A stretch of DNA of 64,000 bases from Paenibacillus sp. FSL W8-0186 (GTDB lineage Bacteria; Bacillota; Bacilli; Paenibacillales; Paenibacillaceae): NCBI RefSeq assembly GCF_037969765.1, contig NZ_CP150207.1:2845001-2909000 (forward strand), written 5' to 3'. Made by a program: the position numbers and the translations under genes. A model generated the notes under the pieces. That model had not been told where the DNA came from. It saw nothing but the letters and a program-made list of their open reading frames with translations, and did no database searches. How positions within the stretch are numbered: position 1 is the stretch's first letter; every line of letters begins with the position of its first letter. Positions 43,546 to 53,591 of this stretch are shown here, piece after piece.

Positions 43546-45339
43546 GTGGCCAAGGAACTGAATCTGAACAAACTCTTGCTGGTAACCCTCGCTATCTTGA
43601 TGCTCTCGATGGGTTGGCCAAATCAGGGGTACGCTGCTGTACTGGAGGAACAAGCTCACATTGAATGGTCACACATCCTGGAAGGAAAGCACCCGCTTTA
43701 TAAAAGCAAATCCGGTTATGCGGCGACCGCTACGTCGGATGGGGGCTATGTAGCCGCAGGTGACAAGTATTGCGAAACTCCGGATGAGAACTGCTCTTAC
43801 ATCGTCAAGTTGAACAGCAGCGGCGAGATCTTATGGGAAAGAGATATGGTATATTACGATTATGATTATGAGGAGAATACGGCATTCACGGTCACCGAGA
43901 CTTCCGACGGCAGCATCCTGGTTGGCGGAGAAATTCGAGATGGCTCCTATGGCCGGCCGCGTTTTGTTCCCTATGTTTTTAGACTGAGTGCGGATGGAGA
44001 GCTATTGTGGCAGAAATATTATCCTCGTATGCCCTACTATCAGCAATCCGCAAGAAGTATTCAAGAAACATCTGACGGCAATTTTGTAATTACCGGTGGC
44101 GGGTGGAATGAATACAGCCCTTCGCCTGCTTATCTCCTTAAAATTGATGCAAATGGGGACGAGCTTTGGTCTAAAACTTATCCCATCGGTTACAGTGGTA
44201 TGTTCTCCAATATCATATTAACTTCGGATAACGGTGTCATCGTAGCCGGGAGTCGGACACTGGAGGAATATGATCGGGTATCATTGCCTTATTTGCTAAA
44301 AATAGACCGCAATGGCGAAGTCGTCTGGATGAAAACCGATGAGACCGACTATGTTACATCCACCATCATTACTTCTGAAGACGGGAATTATATTCTGACC
44401 AGATATAACCCTGGCACACAGTCCTATTACCTGCAAAAGATCAACGAAGCCGGGGATATACTCTGGAATAAACCGCTGGATTCACCAGCCATGGATGAGA
44501 TAGAGAGGATTATTCGAACCCAACCGGTAGATGATGGCTATGTTCTATTTGTACAAAATACATCATCGAGTATCGAAAATGGAAAATCCCAGTATCAGAT
44601 TATTCTGCTCGACGAGAATGCTGTGCCCACAAAAAAATATCAGTTTGGCGATTTGGATTTGGGCCTTAGAAGTGATGGCATCACTGCTTTTAATCAAGGG
44701 CTCCTTGTAACGGGAACAGTTAGAATTTACACCGATGGGGGCTATAGAAATGAAATGCATTTGCTGAAAATATCTATACCGAACGAAGGCCCATCAGATT
44801 CAGAATTGACTAGACTCGAATTTCAGCATCCGGAGCTCGAGCTATCCGTGGGTCAATCCGCCGCCACTGTCGTTAACGCCGTCTATTCCGACGCTTCCGT
44901 AACAGACGTGACGTATTCCTCCCTGTACGAATCTAATGACCCGAGCATCGCCAGTGTGGATGTATATGGCAATATTACTGGAATCAGTCTGGGCACAACG
45001 TGGGTTAAAGCAGCCTACAAAGGATTAGAAACAAGAATTACTGTCAAAGTCTCAAATGCAAAAGAACCTGGCCGCTTCTACCTGGATTCTGAGGAATACT
45101 CCCTTTCGATTGGAACGGAGCTCGATGTGGCGGCCTACCACGTGAATGAATCCGGTCTCCCCTCCAAGGTTACGCAGGATACCGTGTTCAATATTGATGA
45201 TCCCTCTATTGCTACGGTTGATGAGTACGGAAATATTCGAGGAATCCGTCCGGGAATCACTCATATTACCGCCAGCTATAACGGCATAACCTACAGAGCA
45301 AGCGTCTGGGTTGTCCGTCCGTATGTACATCATATATAA
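43546..45339 (+). CDS. secreted beta-propeller protein with Big2-like domains
   Basis: The protein has 597 aa. It starts at GTG (AAAGGAG 8 nt before), which fits better than the ATG at 43528 that overlaps the ribosome binding site. A signal peptide ends near residue 30. Residues 45-415 contain repeated blades of the form ...TSDGGYVAAG..., YLLKIDANGDELW, LKIDRNGEVVW, a PQQ-like or quinoprotein-type propeller. Two bacterial Ig-like (Big2) modules follow (DPSIASVDVYGNITGISLGTTWVKA; DPSIATVDEYGNIRGIRPGITHITA). It is probably a surface-bound binding or scaffold protein. No enzymatic motif is recognisable. Confidence 0.75.
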   Translation: MAKELNLNKLLLVTLAILMLSMGWPNQGYAAVLEEQAHIEWSHILEGKHPLYKSKSGYAATATSDGGYVAAGDKYCETPDENCSYIVKLNSSGEILWERDMVYYDYDYEENTAFTVTETSDGSILVGGEIRDGSYGRPRFVPYVFRLSADGELLWQKYYPRMPYYQQSARSIQETSDGNFVITGGGWNEYSPSPAYLLKIDANGDELWSKTYPIGYSGMFSNIILTSDNGVIVAGSRTLEEYDRVSLPYLLKIDRNGEVVWMKTDETDYVTSTIITSEDGNYILTRYNPGTQSYYLQKINEAGDILWNKPLDSPAMDEIERIIRTQPVDDGYVLFVQNTSSSIENGKSQYQIILLDENAVPTKKYQFGDLDLGLRSDGITAFNQGLLVTGTVRIYTDGGYRNEMHLLKISIPNEGPSDSELTRLEFQHPELELSVGQSAATVVNAVYSDASVTDVTYSSLYESNDPSIASVDVYGNITGISLGTTWVKAAYKGLETRITVKVSNAKEPGRFYLDSEEYSLSIGTELDVAAYHVNESGLPSKVTQDTVFNIDDPSIATVDEYGNIRGIRPGITHITASYNGITYRASVWVVRPYVHHI

Positions 45340-45345
45340 ATACAA

Positions 45346-45378
45346 AAAAGACCAACGCATCTCAGCGTTGGTCTTCCC
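45346..45378. terminator. bidirectional terminator
   Basis: AAGACCAACGC / GCGTTGGTCTT lies between convergent genes, with A-rich and T-rich flanks. Confidence 0.85.
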
Positions 45379-45381
45379 CGT

Positions 45382-47364
45382 TTACTTCGTTTGAAACTGG
45401 ACGTCCATCACGGCCTCTTTATTGGCCGTTACTCGGCCTTGGCTTGCCTTCACCGTCAGCCCAGCGACCTGCTCCGTTCCCGAAGGAACTATTACAGGAG
45501 TAACCGTGGAGAGCCCGGCCTGTTGAATGGCATCGACATCGAACTCAATCAGCAGTTGGCCTGCTTTTACGGTGTCGCCGGTCTGAACATAGGTTGTAAA
45601 TCCTTCCCCTTTTAAGGAGACGGTGTTGATACCGATATGAATCAAGAGCTGCATGCCGCTTTTATGGGCCAGGATGACTGCATGCTTGCTTTTATTCATT
45701 ATGTGAGCCACTTCACCGTCAAACGGAGCGAATACTTTGCCTTCGGTCGGTTCAACCGCAAACCCTTCCCCCATATGCTTCTGGGCAAAAGCCGGGTCGG
45801 GAACGTCCTCCAGCGCCAGCAGTTTTCCTGAGATAGGCGATGGCACATTCAGCACATCTGTTGATAAATCCGCATTGACTTGGCTTGGTTCTGCAGCAAT
45901 TACCTTGGAATCTCTCGTATCGGCTTGCAAGACAGCCTGTCCCGAAGAATTTGCGCCCGCAGTGGCTGCCATCTCTGCCGCTGCTTCATCTTTATAACCA
46001 AACAGCCACGTCAATATAAAGGCAATCGCCATGGCAATCAGGTTGCACAGGATGTACATTGGAAGCTGTTCATTCAGATATAGCAGCGTTCCCGGTATAA
46101 CCGTAATCGCCATACCCGTCGCAGCCAGACCGGACAACGAGGCCAGGAAGCCGCCGACGGCTCCGCCGATCAATCCCATGACAAACGGCTTCATATAGCG
46201 CAAATTGACGCCAAAGATCGCCGGCTCCGTAATCCCTAAGAAAGCGGATAGCGAGGATGGCAAAGCGAGAGATTTCAACTTGACGTTTTTGGTTTTCAAG
46301 CCTACCGCCAGGCACGCTGCACCCTGGGCAGCCATGGCGCTCGTGACCAATGCGTTAAACGGATTGGAGCCGAACTGCTCCAGCAGCTGTATTTCCAGAA
46401 AATTAAAAATATGATGAACGCCAGTCACGACAATGATTTGATTGAAGAAGCCGATGACTAATCCCGCAATACCGAAAGGAAGACCCAAAATAAATGTAGT
46501 TCCATGCAGTACCCATTCCTCCAAGGAGTGGAAAACAGGACCGACAACGAAAAGTCCAAGAGTTATCATGACGAGCAGTGTGATAAACGGCGTCAAAATT
46601 AGATCTAACGCTTCAGGTACGCGTTTTCTAAGCATTTTTTCAAATTTTGCGCCCAGCAGACCCATGAAAAAGGCAGGAAGCACGGAGCCCTGATACCCGA
46701 CCACCGGTATAAAGCCGAGCATGACTAAGGCTTCAGCCGAGCCATTGGCCACGCTGTAAGCATTCGGAAGCGCTGGATTGACCAGCATTAATCCCAGGAC
46801 GATACCCAGAATCGGGCTGCCTCCGAATACCCGGAATGCGGACCATGCGACAAGCGCTGGCAGGAACGCAAACGCAGTATCGGTTAATACCTGGGTAAAG
46901 AGCAGGAAGTTAGCCGGAATATCTGCTGCGGTCATCCCAAAGATCGACAGAATCTGCTCTTGCGTAAGCAAGCCGCGTAATCCCATGAACAATCCCGTAG
47001 CCACGAGCACCGGAATAATCGGCACGAATACGTCGCCGAACGTGCGGATCGATCTTTGAAAGACGTTTCCTTGCTTCTTGCTTTGGCTTTTAATATCTTC
47101 TTTCGTTGTGCCTGTAATTCCGAGATTCTCCACCTCTTCAAAGATCCGGTTCACTGTGCCGGTCCCAAAAATAACCTGGAACTGCCCAGAGTTGAAGAAG
47201 GCTCCTTTTACCTTATCAATATTCTCTACTCCAGCCTGATCGATCAAATCTTTGTCATGTACCATAATCCGCAGCCTCGTAGCGCAGTGTGCAAAGGATG
47301 CAATATTATCCTTGCCGCCGACCGCCTCTACGACCTGTTTGGCAATATCCCGATTTTCAGACAT
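45382..47364 (-). CDS. scrA: sucrose-type PTS EIIBCA permease
   Basis: The protein has 660 aa. The EIIB domain has phospho-Cys27 (FAHCATRLR). The membrane EIIC domain spans about 100-450. A C-terminal EIIA domain of the glucose class has phospho-His in LLIHIGINTVSLKGEGF. It imports and phosphorylates sucrose to sucrose-6-phosphate, using HPr as donor. Its ATG overlaps the end of the fructokinase gene by 8 nt, so translation is coupled. It is the last gene of the scr operon. Confidence 0.9.
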   Translation of the reverse strand: MSENRDIAKQVVEAVGGKDNIASFAHCATRLRIMVHDKDLIDQAGVENIDKVKGAFFNSGQFQVIFGTGTVNRIFEEVENLGITGTTKEDIKSQSKKQGNVFQRSIRTFGDVFVPIIPVLVATGLFMGLRGLLTQEQILSIFGMTAADIPANFLLFTQVLTDTAFAFLPALVAWSAFRVFGGSPILGIVLGLMLVNPALPNAYSVANGSAEALVMLGFIPVVGYQGSVLPAFFMGLLGAKFEKMLRKRVPEALDLILTPFITLLVMITLGLFVVGPVFHSLEEWVLHGTTFILGLPFGIAGLVIGFFNQIIVVTGVHHIFNFLEIQLLEQFGSNPFNALVTSAMAAQGAACLAVGLKTKNVKLKSLALPSSLSAFLGITEPAIFGVNLRYMKPFVMGLIGGAVGGFLASLSGLAATGMAITVIPGTLLYLNEQLPMYILCNLIAMAIAFILTWLFGYKDEAAAEMAATAGANSSGQAVLQADTRDSKVIAAEPSQVNADLSTDVLNVPSPISGKLLALEDVPDPAFAQKHMGEGFAVEPTEGKVFAPFDGEVAHIMNKSKHAVILAHKSGMQLLIHIGINTVSLKGEGFTTYVQTGDTVKAGQLLIEFDVDAIQQAGLSTVTPVIVPSGTEQVAGLTVKASQGRVTANKEAVMDVQFQTK

Positions 47365-48358
47365 TCGTCATCATCCCCTTGTTCGATTGCATTTCAATTA
47401 ATTTATGCACGTCCGCCTGGCTAGGAAGAGCAGGAATCGCGCCTTTACCGGCAGTTGTCCATGCCCCGCTGGCATTGGCAAACTCCAGGATTTCATCATG
47501 ATGCACGCGAAGCACCTCTATGATGTTGTCCTGCGCAGCCCCCGTTTCCAGCAGCTTATACAGAAAACCTCCGACAAACGCATCGCCGGCCCCTGTCGTG
47601 TCCTGAACTTTGACGTTAAATCCTCGCCCCTTATACTTCTCATCCGCAGAAAGATAGAGCTCCGCTCCCTCTTTCCCTCGGGTATAGACAACGGCTAGGA
47701 CATCTCCTTGAAACAAGGAAGCAATCGCCTCCTTCTTTGGCGTTATACCCGTAATGAACTCCAGTTCATCTTCAGATATCTTTATAAGATGGGCGACCGG
47801 AATAAAATCTTGAATCGTTCTCCGGCACTCCTCCGGACTATGCCATAAAGGAAGCCGGACGTTCGGGTCAAAGCTGATGAGCCCTCCCTGACTTTTTACT
47901 GCATGAATCGCTTTCAAATGCGCCTGCTTCATCGGACTTTCCACAAGATCGACCGAGCCAAAATGCAAAATATCGTTCGTACCGAAAATACCCGGATCAA
48001 TTTCGTCTTCGGACAATAGCAAGTCGGCCGAGGGGCTGCGATAAAAGGAAAAATCCCTCTCTCCATCCTCACGCAGCGATACGAACGCCAAACCCGTGTT
48101 GGCCTCGTCTGTTCGCCGGATAAGATCTGTCCTTACTCCCGTATGAGCCAGCTGCTCGATTAAGTAATCCCCAAAGGCGTCCTTTCCTAGCTTAGTCAGC
48201 ATGGAGGCGTTCCCGCCAAGCTTGGCGACAGAAGCCGCTACGTTGGCTGGCGCGCCTCCTGCCGCTCGTTCAAAGGCCTGTACGTCCTTCAGCGGGCTCC
48301 CTTTTTGTAAGGGGATAAAATCAATTAACACTTCTCCGATTGCAAATAACTGTCCCAC
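47357..48358 (-). CDS. scrK: fructokinase (pfkB/ribokinase family)
   Basis: The protein has 333 aa. It is a ribokinase-fold sugar kinase with LFAIGEVLIDFIP, the FERAAGGAPANVA N-terminal lobe, and the C-terminal ATP/anion-hole motif DTTGAGDAFVGGFL. It phosphorylates the fructose set free from sucrose-6-phosphate. The GTG at 48358 is preferred, because the TTG at 48385 lacks a ribosome binding site and the family normally begins just before LFAIGE. It lies between scrB and scrA. Confidence 0.88.
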   Translation of the reverse strand: MGQLFAIGEVLIDFIPLQKGSPLKDVQAFERAAGGAPANVAASVAKLGGNASMLTKLGKDAFGDYLIEQLAHTGVRTDLIRRTDEANTGLAFVSLREDGERDFSFYRSPSADLLLSEDEIDPGIFGTNDILHFGSVDLVESPMKQAHLKAIHAVKSQGGLISFDPNVRLPLWHSPEECRRTIQDFIPVAHLIKISEDELEFITGITPKKEAIASLFQGDVLAVVYTRGKEGAELYLSADEKYKGRGFNVKVQDTTGAGDAFVGGFLYKLLETGAAQDNIIEVLRVHHDEILEFANASGAWTTAGKGAIPALPSQADVHKLIEMQSNKGMMTNV

Positions 48359-48403
48359 GTTGTCACCGCCCCGTTTTATATTCAAATCCGTCTTGTTTGA
48401 GAG

Positions 48404-49873
48404 CTATATTTTCCATAGCGATGCTCGGCAAGCAGCCGTTCCCCCTTGTGCAAAAAAGCGGATTTGCGTACTTTCCCGACTAGGGAAAATGCGGCTCGTA
48501 AACACCTCTTCCCCATCATTGACGAAGATCTCAACGGACGAGGTATCTACATAAAGCTGGAATTTAATGTTCTCCGCATCCAGATGGCAGCGCCGTACGC
48601 TTCCGTATTCCACGGCAACAGGGTAGCCGGATAATGATCTGTCCAAAATGACCTTTTTCGAATTCCGATCATACGACAGTACTGTCTTCTCGTTCTCTCC
48701 TGCCCGAAACTCAATGCCGAATTGCTCGGCATCCGTATTGGTAAACTCACAAACCAGCTCATAAGTCATTCCCTCGAATCCGGCAAAGCTCTTTGTCTCA
48801 TCCTGCAAAATGGCTTCACCCTTGACCCCTTGTTTTCTCAGCTTCTCCAGTTCCCTGACCGGACGCTGATGGATTTTGCCGCCTTGGAGCGTCAATTCTC
48901 TCGGCAAAGTCAGGCAATTGGCCCACCCGTGATTGTCCGTCGGATAATTGGCATCGGGAAGCCCCATCCAGCCTACAAGGATTCTGCGCCCGTCTGCTGC
49001 TGCCGTCGTTTGCTGCGCATAGAAGTCAAAGCCCCTGTCCAGCTCTTGGAATTCCCCATGCTCCAGCTTGCTTGTTGTCAGATCAAGCGGCTGACCGACA
49101 ATATAACCCGATTGGAATATGTTCTGATAATAATCTCCGTGCGGTTCGATGCCTTGCGGTGAAAACAACAATACACCCTGGCCATCCAGTTCGAAATAAT
49201 CCGGGCACTCCCACATGTATCCGAAGTCTGTCAGTTTTGTAGAAATTTCGCCCTTGAAATTCCAGGTATGCAAATCCTGAGAACTGTACATTACGGCACA
49301 ACCGGTGCCATTGGTTCGCTGTGCTCCCAGAACGCAATAATATTCGCCGTTGCTGCTCCACACCTTCGGATCCCTGAAGTGATCCGTGTAGCCAGGGGGC
49401 ACCGAGTCGATCACAGGATGGTCGAGCTTCGTAATCATGCCGCTGCTGTCCATGATCGCCAGGTTCTGATAAGGATGCCTGTTCCATTGCTCGTCCCGCG
49501 TATTGCCCGTATACATTAAATACAGTTTGCCGTCCTTAACGATCCCGCTTCCGGAATACGCCCCATGAGAATCATGGGCATCGCCGGGCTCAATCCCAAT
49601 GCCGACATTGTCCCAGTGGGCCAAATCCTTCGATTTCGTATGATACCAATATTTCATGCCATGAAATGTTCCCAAAGGAAACCATTGATAGAATAAATGA
49701 TACTCGCCTTGATAGAATGTAAAGCCGTTTGGATCGTTCAACAGGCCATACGGGGGCTGAATATGATAAGTTTGCCTCCATGGACAATTCTTAACCAGGT
49801 CCTGGAGCTTTTCCAGCTCACCAGGCACCGCCTGCTCCAATTTTCTGTATTTTTCTTCTCTTAATGCTGTCAT
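48404..49873 (-). CDS. scrB: sucrose-6-phosphate hydrolase (GH32)
   Basis: The protein has 489 aa. GH32 signatures are LNDPNG (nucleophile Asp47), FRDPK (Asp168) and ECPD (acid/base Glu222), followed by a C-terminal beta-sandwich. There is no signal peptide, so it acts in the cytoplasm on sucrose-6-phosphate delivered by the PTS permease. It is the first structural gene of the operon. Three identical-core operators lie upstream. Confidence 0.92.
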   Translation of the reverse strand: MTALREEKYRKLEQAVPGELEKLQDLVKNCPWRQTYHIQPPYGLLNDPNGFTFYQGEYHLFYQWFPLGTFHGMKYWYHTKSKDLAHWDNVGIGIEPGDAHDSHGAYSGSGIVKDGKLYLMYTGNTRDEQWNRHPYQNLAIMDSSGMITKLDHPVIDSVPPGYTDHFRDPKVWSSNGEYYCVLGAQRTNGTGCAVMYSSQDLHTWNFKGEISTKLTDFGYMWECPDYFELDGQGVLLFSPQGIEPHGDYYQNIFQSGYIVGQPLDLTTSKLEHGEFQELDRGFDFYAQQTTAAADGRRILVGWMGLPDANYPTDNHGWANCLTLPRELTLQGGKIHQRPVRELEKLRKQGVKGEAILQDETKSFAGFEGMTYELVCEFTNTDAEQFGIEFRAGENEKTVLSYDRNSKKVILDRSLSGYPVAVEYGSVRRCHLDAENIKFQLYVDTSSVEIFVNDGEEVFTSRIFPSRESTQIRFFAQGGTAACRASLWKI

Positions 49874-49911
49874 CGAATGCCTCCATCTCCCCTCTATTTC
49901 CGAGAGTCAGT

Positions 49912-50018
49912 AGAACCGGTTCCATTTTTGTGCGAAAAAGAGGAACCGGTTCCAAACATGCTATAAAAGATGTCCCATAATTCTAAAGCAAAATGCAGTG
50001 AATTATGGAACCGGTTCT
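49912..50018. promoter_or_regulatory. three ScrR operators in the scr control region
   Basis: GAACCGGTTC occurs at 49913-49922, 49943-49952 and 50008-50017. All have the LacI-type palindrome with G/A at the outer edge (GGAACCGGTTCC). The spacing is 30 and 65 bp centre to centre, suitable for cooperative binding and a DNA loop. The sites lie between scrR and scrB, which are both on the minus strand. Confidence 0.88.
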
Positions 50019-50040
50019 GTCTCGAATTATAAACACCGTT

Positions 50041-51021
50041 TTACCGTTTGTCAACGCTTTCTCGCTCAAGAAGCTCGGTATCCAGCATGGTAACTTGATC
50101 CATTTCCTCATCCCTCACGAGCTTGATAATATTGCGCGCTGCAGCTTGTCCTGCTTCTTTGTAAAAATATCGTACCGTAGTCAGCGTAGGATGGATAATT
50201 TCCGTTATGTCATATCCTCCAAAGCCTGTCACCGACAGGTCCGAAGGGATGACGATTTGCCGGAGATATGCGGCTTTCATGACCCCGAGCGCAATGTTAT
50301 CCGTGGCGCATACGATGATGGAAGGCGTGCTTTCATCCAGAATCTGCGATGCCGCTGCCATCGCATCCGTCATTCTAAAGCCTGTTTCATAATAGGAGAC
50401 CGAGCACTCCGTACCTTCCAGGCTCTTTTTAAAGCCCTCTTTTCTCCGGATGCCCACAGAAATATCCTTCTCCGTTACTCCAAGATAGGCAATTTGCCGG
50501 TGACCCATTTCCAGTACATGACGTCCTATTTTGTAACCCGCGTGAAAGTCATCGTGGATCAGGCTATACAGCTGAGAATGCTCCTGTCCTACTAACAATA
50601 TCGGAATATTGATCTCTTCTGCCGCTTTTAGATGCTCCTCATTCACTTGGGCGGCCAGCAAAATGATCCCCGAAACCTTCTGCCGGGCAAAATCGTAGAT
50701 CGCTTCGATTTCCCGTTCCATATCCTGACTCGTATTTGAGATCAGCATTTGAAAATTGGCGCTGCGCAACTCTTCGTCAATCCCCATCAGCGTTTGGGAA
50801 GTAGCAAAAGAATCGAGACGGGGCACTACGGTGCCAATGATATTCGTTCTTCTCGCTTTCAAGCTTTGAGCAAATGTATTCGGAACATAATGATGCTCTT
50901 TAATGACTTGTTCGATACGCTGCCGCGTTGCTTGGCTGACTGAACCTCCATTTAAGTAACGGGATACTGTGCTTTTGGCCACGCCTGCAATTGCGGCAAT
51001 ATCTGAAATTGTTTTAATCAT
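50041..51021 (-). CDS. scrR: LacI family repressor of the sucrose operon
   Basis: The protein has 326 aa. The HTH reads TISDIAAIAGVAKSTVSRYLNGG. The C-terminal effector domain has the TGFGGYD... segment of the sugar-binding group. Its genes are arranged in the order scrR-scrB-scrK-scrA on one strand, and three GGAACCGGTTCC palindromes separate it from scrB. It probably represses in the absence of sucrose-6-phosphate or fructose (by analogy with ScrR proteins). Confidence 0.88.
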   Translation of the reverse strand: MIKTISDIAAIAGVAKSTVSRYLNGGSVSQATRQRIEQVIKEHHYVPNTFAQSLKARRTNIIGTVVPRLDSFATSQTLMGIDEELRSANFQMLISNTSQDMEREIEAIYDFARQKVSGIILLAAQVNEEHLKAAEEINIPILLVGQEHSQLYSLIHDDFHAGYKIGRHVLEMGHRQIAYLGVTEKDISVGIRRKEGFKKSLEGTECSVSYYETGFRMTDAMAAASQILDESTPSIIVCATDNIALGVMKAAYLRQIVIPSDLSVTGFGGYDITEIIHPTLTTVRYFYKEAGQAAARNIIKLVRDEEMDQVTMLDTELLERESVDKR

Positions 51022-51128
51022 CTAATCATCGTTACTCCCTTTTACCATTCCCGGTTTATACTTCATATTTAGTATACTGTCTTTTTCACGCGCCGGGTAG
51101 TTGATCGGGAGCTGTGCTGATTTGCTGC

Positions 51129-52718
51129 CTACTGCTTTGTCACAAGCTTCTGCAGGAAAGCCTTTAAATCAACGATCCGCAAATTTTCGGGCCGTTCCTC
51201 CGTGCCGCTGATAATCAACGGCACAAGCGACTCTGCATGGCCAAGAGAACCGTGGCTGCCTCCGCCCTTGTGGGTTGGCGAATGCTGGTCAGCCAGCTCA
51301 TATCCTGGTTTGGCGGTGACAACCAGGAAGTCGCCGTCGTGCGAATGCAAAGCCCCATATAATCTTTGCAGCACATCGGGGTACCGCTCATAATCCAAGG
51401 TTTGCCGCTCGTGATTGATTTTTAGATCCAATGCTTGCGGCTCCCCTTCAATCGTCCATGATTGCTTATAAGAGTCCGTCAGTTCCCCTCCCGTTTTGAA
51501 CCGGAGCTCTTTGGAGGCGCCGTTACTGACACATATCCATTCTCCATCTCTCCAGGCAATGATATCGATGCGCGAATCGGCCCTGATAGCCTCGGCAATA
51601 TCTCTGGCCTCCCGAGCCTTCAGGTTGTAGACATATGCCATCGTCTCATTCACGGCCAGAACGATTTCCGTCTCATCCGTTATGGCTTCCCCCTGGCGGT
51701 AAACGTTAAAAGCTTGCAGCAAAGGGAATAATTCGACCACTGGATTTTCATTCGCAGGCAAGATTTCAGTCATACCGCTATCACCGATAATGACGATGAT
51801 CGCCTTTTCCAGCGCATTTTCCAATGATCCGAAGTTTTGCAATAAGGTCTGGAGCTGATGGTCAGTATCCTTGAGGCTCTTCAAATCGGACGGCCCTTTC
51901 TTATGAATCTGCTGATCCATATCGGGCAGGTACATATACAAAAAGTCGGGAAGTTTGTTTTCCCTGATTAAATAGCTTGCAGTGGAGATCGAAAATTCAC
52001 TGTTAATGCCCAGACGGTGGATTATGCTGCCGGGAAGATCTTCGATCCCTTCCAGCGGGTTGGTTAGCGAACCTAATGACAGAAAGTCCGGACCCTTGAC
52101 CGAAATCGATTCAGGCATAGACGTTGGTCCATGCATCCAGGCCGGGAGCGATAACGTATGAGGAGCAGAACCGCGATAGATCAGACCGTTGATGCTGCCT
52201 GTTTTTTTTCCCGCTCGTGACAAATCTTCATAAATTGTTGGCAGCTCGGGGTTCAGGTGACTGCCGTTCAACTGCATCAAGGCATCCGCCATCACCTGGT
52301 TTACACCAATTTTTATGACTTCCGCCGGCCCGGTTCCGTAATTGATGAGCTTATGATCTCGAACGGAGTACCAGTTCAGCCCAGGCACATGATGGCGATC
52401 CGGATAGGCTCCCGTGAGGAGGGAACTGTCAATCGTCACGGACATCGTGGGGAAAGAACTGACCATATCCTTGTAATATTGACCACGCTCGATCAAGAAC
52501 TGAAATGCGGGGAGCTCCTTTTGCTCCAAACCTCTATCTACCGCTTCGGCCATCAGGGAGTCGATCACGATGAAAATTACTTTTTTGGCGCTGTCCCCGG
52601 CGTTGGATTTTACTTGGAGCAAGTCCTTCTCTTGCGGAGAAGGTTTCTGTTTCCTGCGTGACGACCAAACCGCAATCAGCAGGAAAAGAATGAACAGCAC
52701 AATGACCGCTTTTAACAT
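51129..52718 (-). CDS. membrane-anchored alkaline-phosphatase-superfamily protein
   Basis: The protein has 529 aa. An N-terminal helix (2-18) anchors it, facing outside. The core resembles type I phosphodiesterase/nucleotide pyrophosphatases: IFIVIDSLMAE (metal Asp), PTMSVTIDSSLLTG (nucleophile region), MDQQIHKKGP (Asp, His) and SHGSLGHAESLVPLI. At the usual DHG site it reads GDSGM, so the metal-binding His is replaced by Ser. Activity may therefore be altered. A DUF421 gene lies upstream on the same strand, 33 nt away, and both are probably co-transcribed. Confidence 0.78.
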   Translation of the reverse strand: MLKAVIVLFILFLLIAVWSSRRKQKPSPQEKDLLQVKSNAGDSAKKVIFIVIDSLMAEAVDRGLEQKELPAFQFLIERGQYYKDMVSSFPTMSVTIDSSLLTGAYPDRHHVPGLNWYSVRDHKLINYGTGPAEVIKIGVNQVMADALMQLNGSHLNPELPTIYEDLSRAGKKTGSINGLIYRGSAPHTLSLPAWMHGPTSMPESISVKGPDFLSLGSLTNPLEGIEDLPGSIIHRLGINSEFSISTASYLIRENKLPDFLYMYLPDMDQQIHKKGPSDLKSLKDTDHQLQTLLQNFGSLENALEKAIIVIIGDSGMTEILPANENPVVELFPLLQAFNVYRQGEAITDETEIVLAVNETMAYVYNLKAREARDIAEAIRADSRIDIIAWRDGEWICVSNGASKELRFKTGGELTDSYKQSWTIEGEPQALDLKINHERQTLDYERYPDVLQRLYGALHSHDGDFLVVTAKPGYELADQHSPTHKGGGSHGSLGHAESLVPLIISGTEERPENLRIVDLKAFLQKLVTKQ

Positions 52719-52751
52719 GGACGGACACCAGCCTTTCGAGATTATAAAGAA

Positions 52752-53459
52752 TCATTTTGCATGCTTTTTCATCACCTGTACGACCGCATTATCGCTGATG
52801 GTTGCCAGCATTACATCGGGAATATCCGCACTTGCCCCGGCGATTTGCTCCTCAAGCCAATCGAGGTCTTTACCCATTTCCTGCAGCAGCGCCATTTCGA
52901 TTTGGCCGTCCACGATAATCGGTCTTGTAATAACGAACGGCTGCGTCTTCAAGTCCAGATCTGCTGGAGTAACCGGCTGGTAAGGGGTATCCATAAACAC
53001 GGAAACAATTCCCCCAGGCTCCCATAGTGCAAGGGATACCTTTTGAATATCCTCAACTTTTTCTTTGCGCAGCTCCGAGAATAAGAAATCCGCAGAAATT
53101 CTGGCTTTCGCTAAATGATGGAATTGAATTTGTCCGTTTTGAATGAGCGTGATCGGCTCCGGATGCAGAAACCGGTTGAACCGGGGCCATTTCAAGCTTA
53201 GCCAGGTCCCGGCAATATATAGTATGGTCAGCGTAGCCGTAGTAATAAAAGACCCCTGTAATCCGATTTTCTGGTCGGACAGCGGGTGGGCAATAATATT
53301 ACCAAGGGTTAAAGCGACAATGAAATCTAACAGTCTCAATTGGGATATCGAGCGCTGACCCATGAACTTAGCGATGATGAGCAGGAAAGCAAAGCTGACA
53401 CTCCCTCTCAAAATCCATTCCATGGCCGTCAACGCTTCCTTGCCGTGAAAAAAATCCAA
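52752..53459 (-). CDS. DUF421 (YetF/YrbG-type) membrane protein
   Basis: The protein has 235 aa. Three N-terminal membrane helices are followed by FMGQRSISQLRLLDFIVALTLGNIIAHPLSD, the DUF421 landmark, and a soluble C-terminal domain (EKVEDIQKVSLALWEPGG). Such proteins are common in sporulating Bacillales (YetF, SpoVA-like context) and of unsettled function. It starts at TTG with GGAGGG 9 nt upstream; an internal ATG is also possible. It sits upstream of the phosphatase-like gene in one unit. Confidence 0.8.
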   Translation of the reverse strand: MDFFHGKEALTAMEWILRGSVSFAFLLIIAKFMGQRSISQLRLLDFIVALTLGNIIAHPLSDQKIGLQGSFITTATLTILYIAGTWLSLKWPRFNRFLHPEPITLIQNGQIQFHHLAKARISADFLFSELRKEKVEDIQKVSLALWEPGGIVSVFMDTPYQPVTPADLDLKTQPFVITRPIIVDGQIEMALLQEMGKDLDWLEEQIAGASADIPDVMLATISDNAVVQVMKKHAK

Positions 53460-53532
53460 TCCATTCAGCCCTCCCGCTAAAACGAGTTATCAATTAAGTT
53501 CCCCTCACCCGCTGCTCTCTATGCACAATAAA

Positions 53533-53565
53533 AGGAAAGAGGAGCTCCGAAGAGCTCCTCTCTAT
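53533..53565 (-). terminator. terminator of the GH87 gene
   Basis: On the minus strand GAGGAGCTC-TTCG-GAGCTCCTC is followed by TTTCCTTTT. Confidence 0.85.
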
Positions 53566-53591
53566 CTCTATCTGACAATAAGGCAAAGTGA

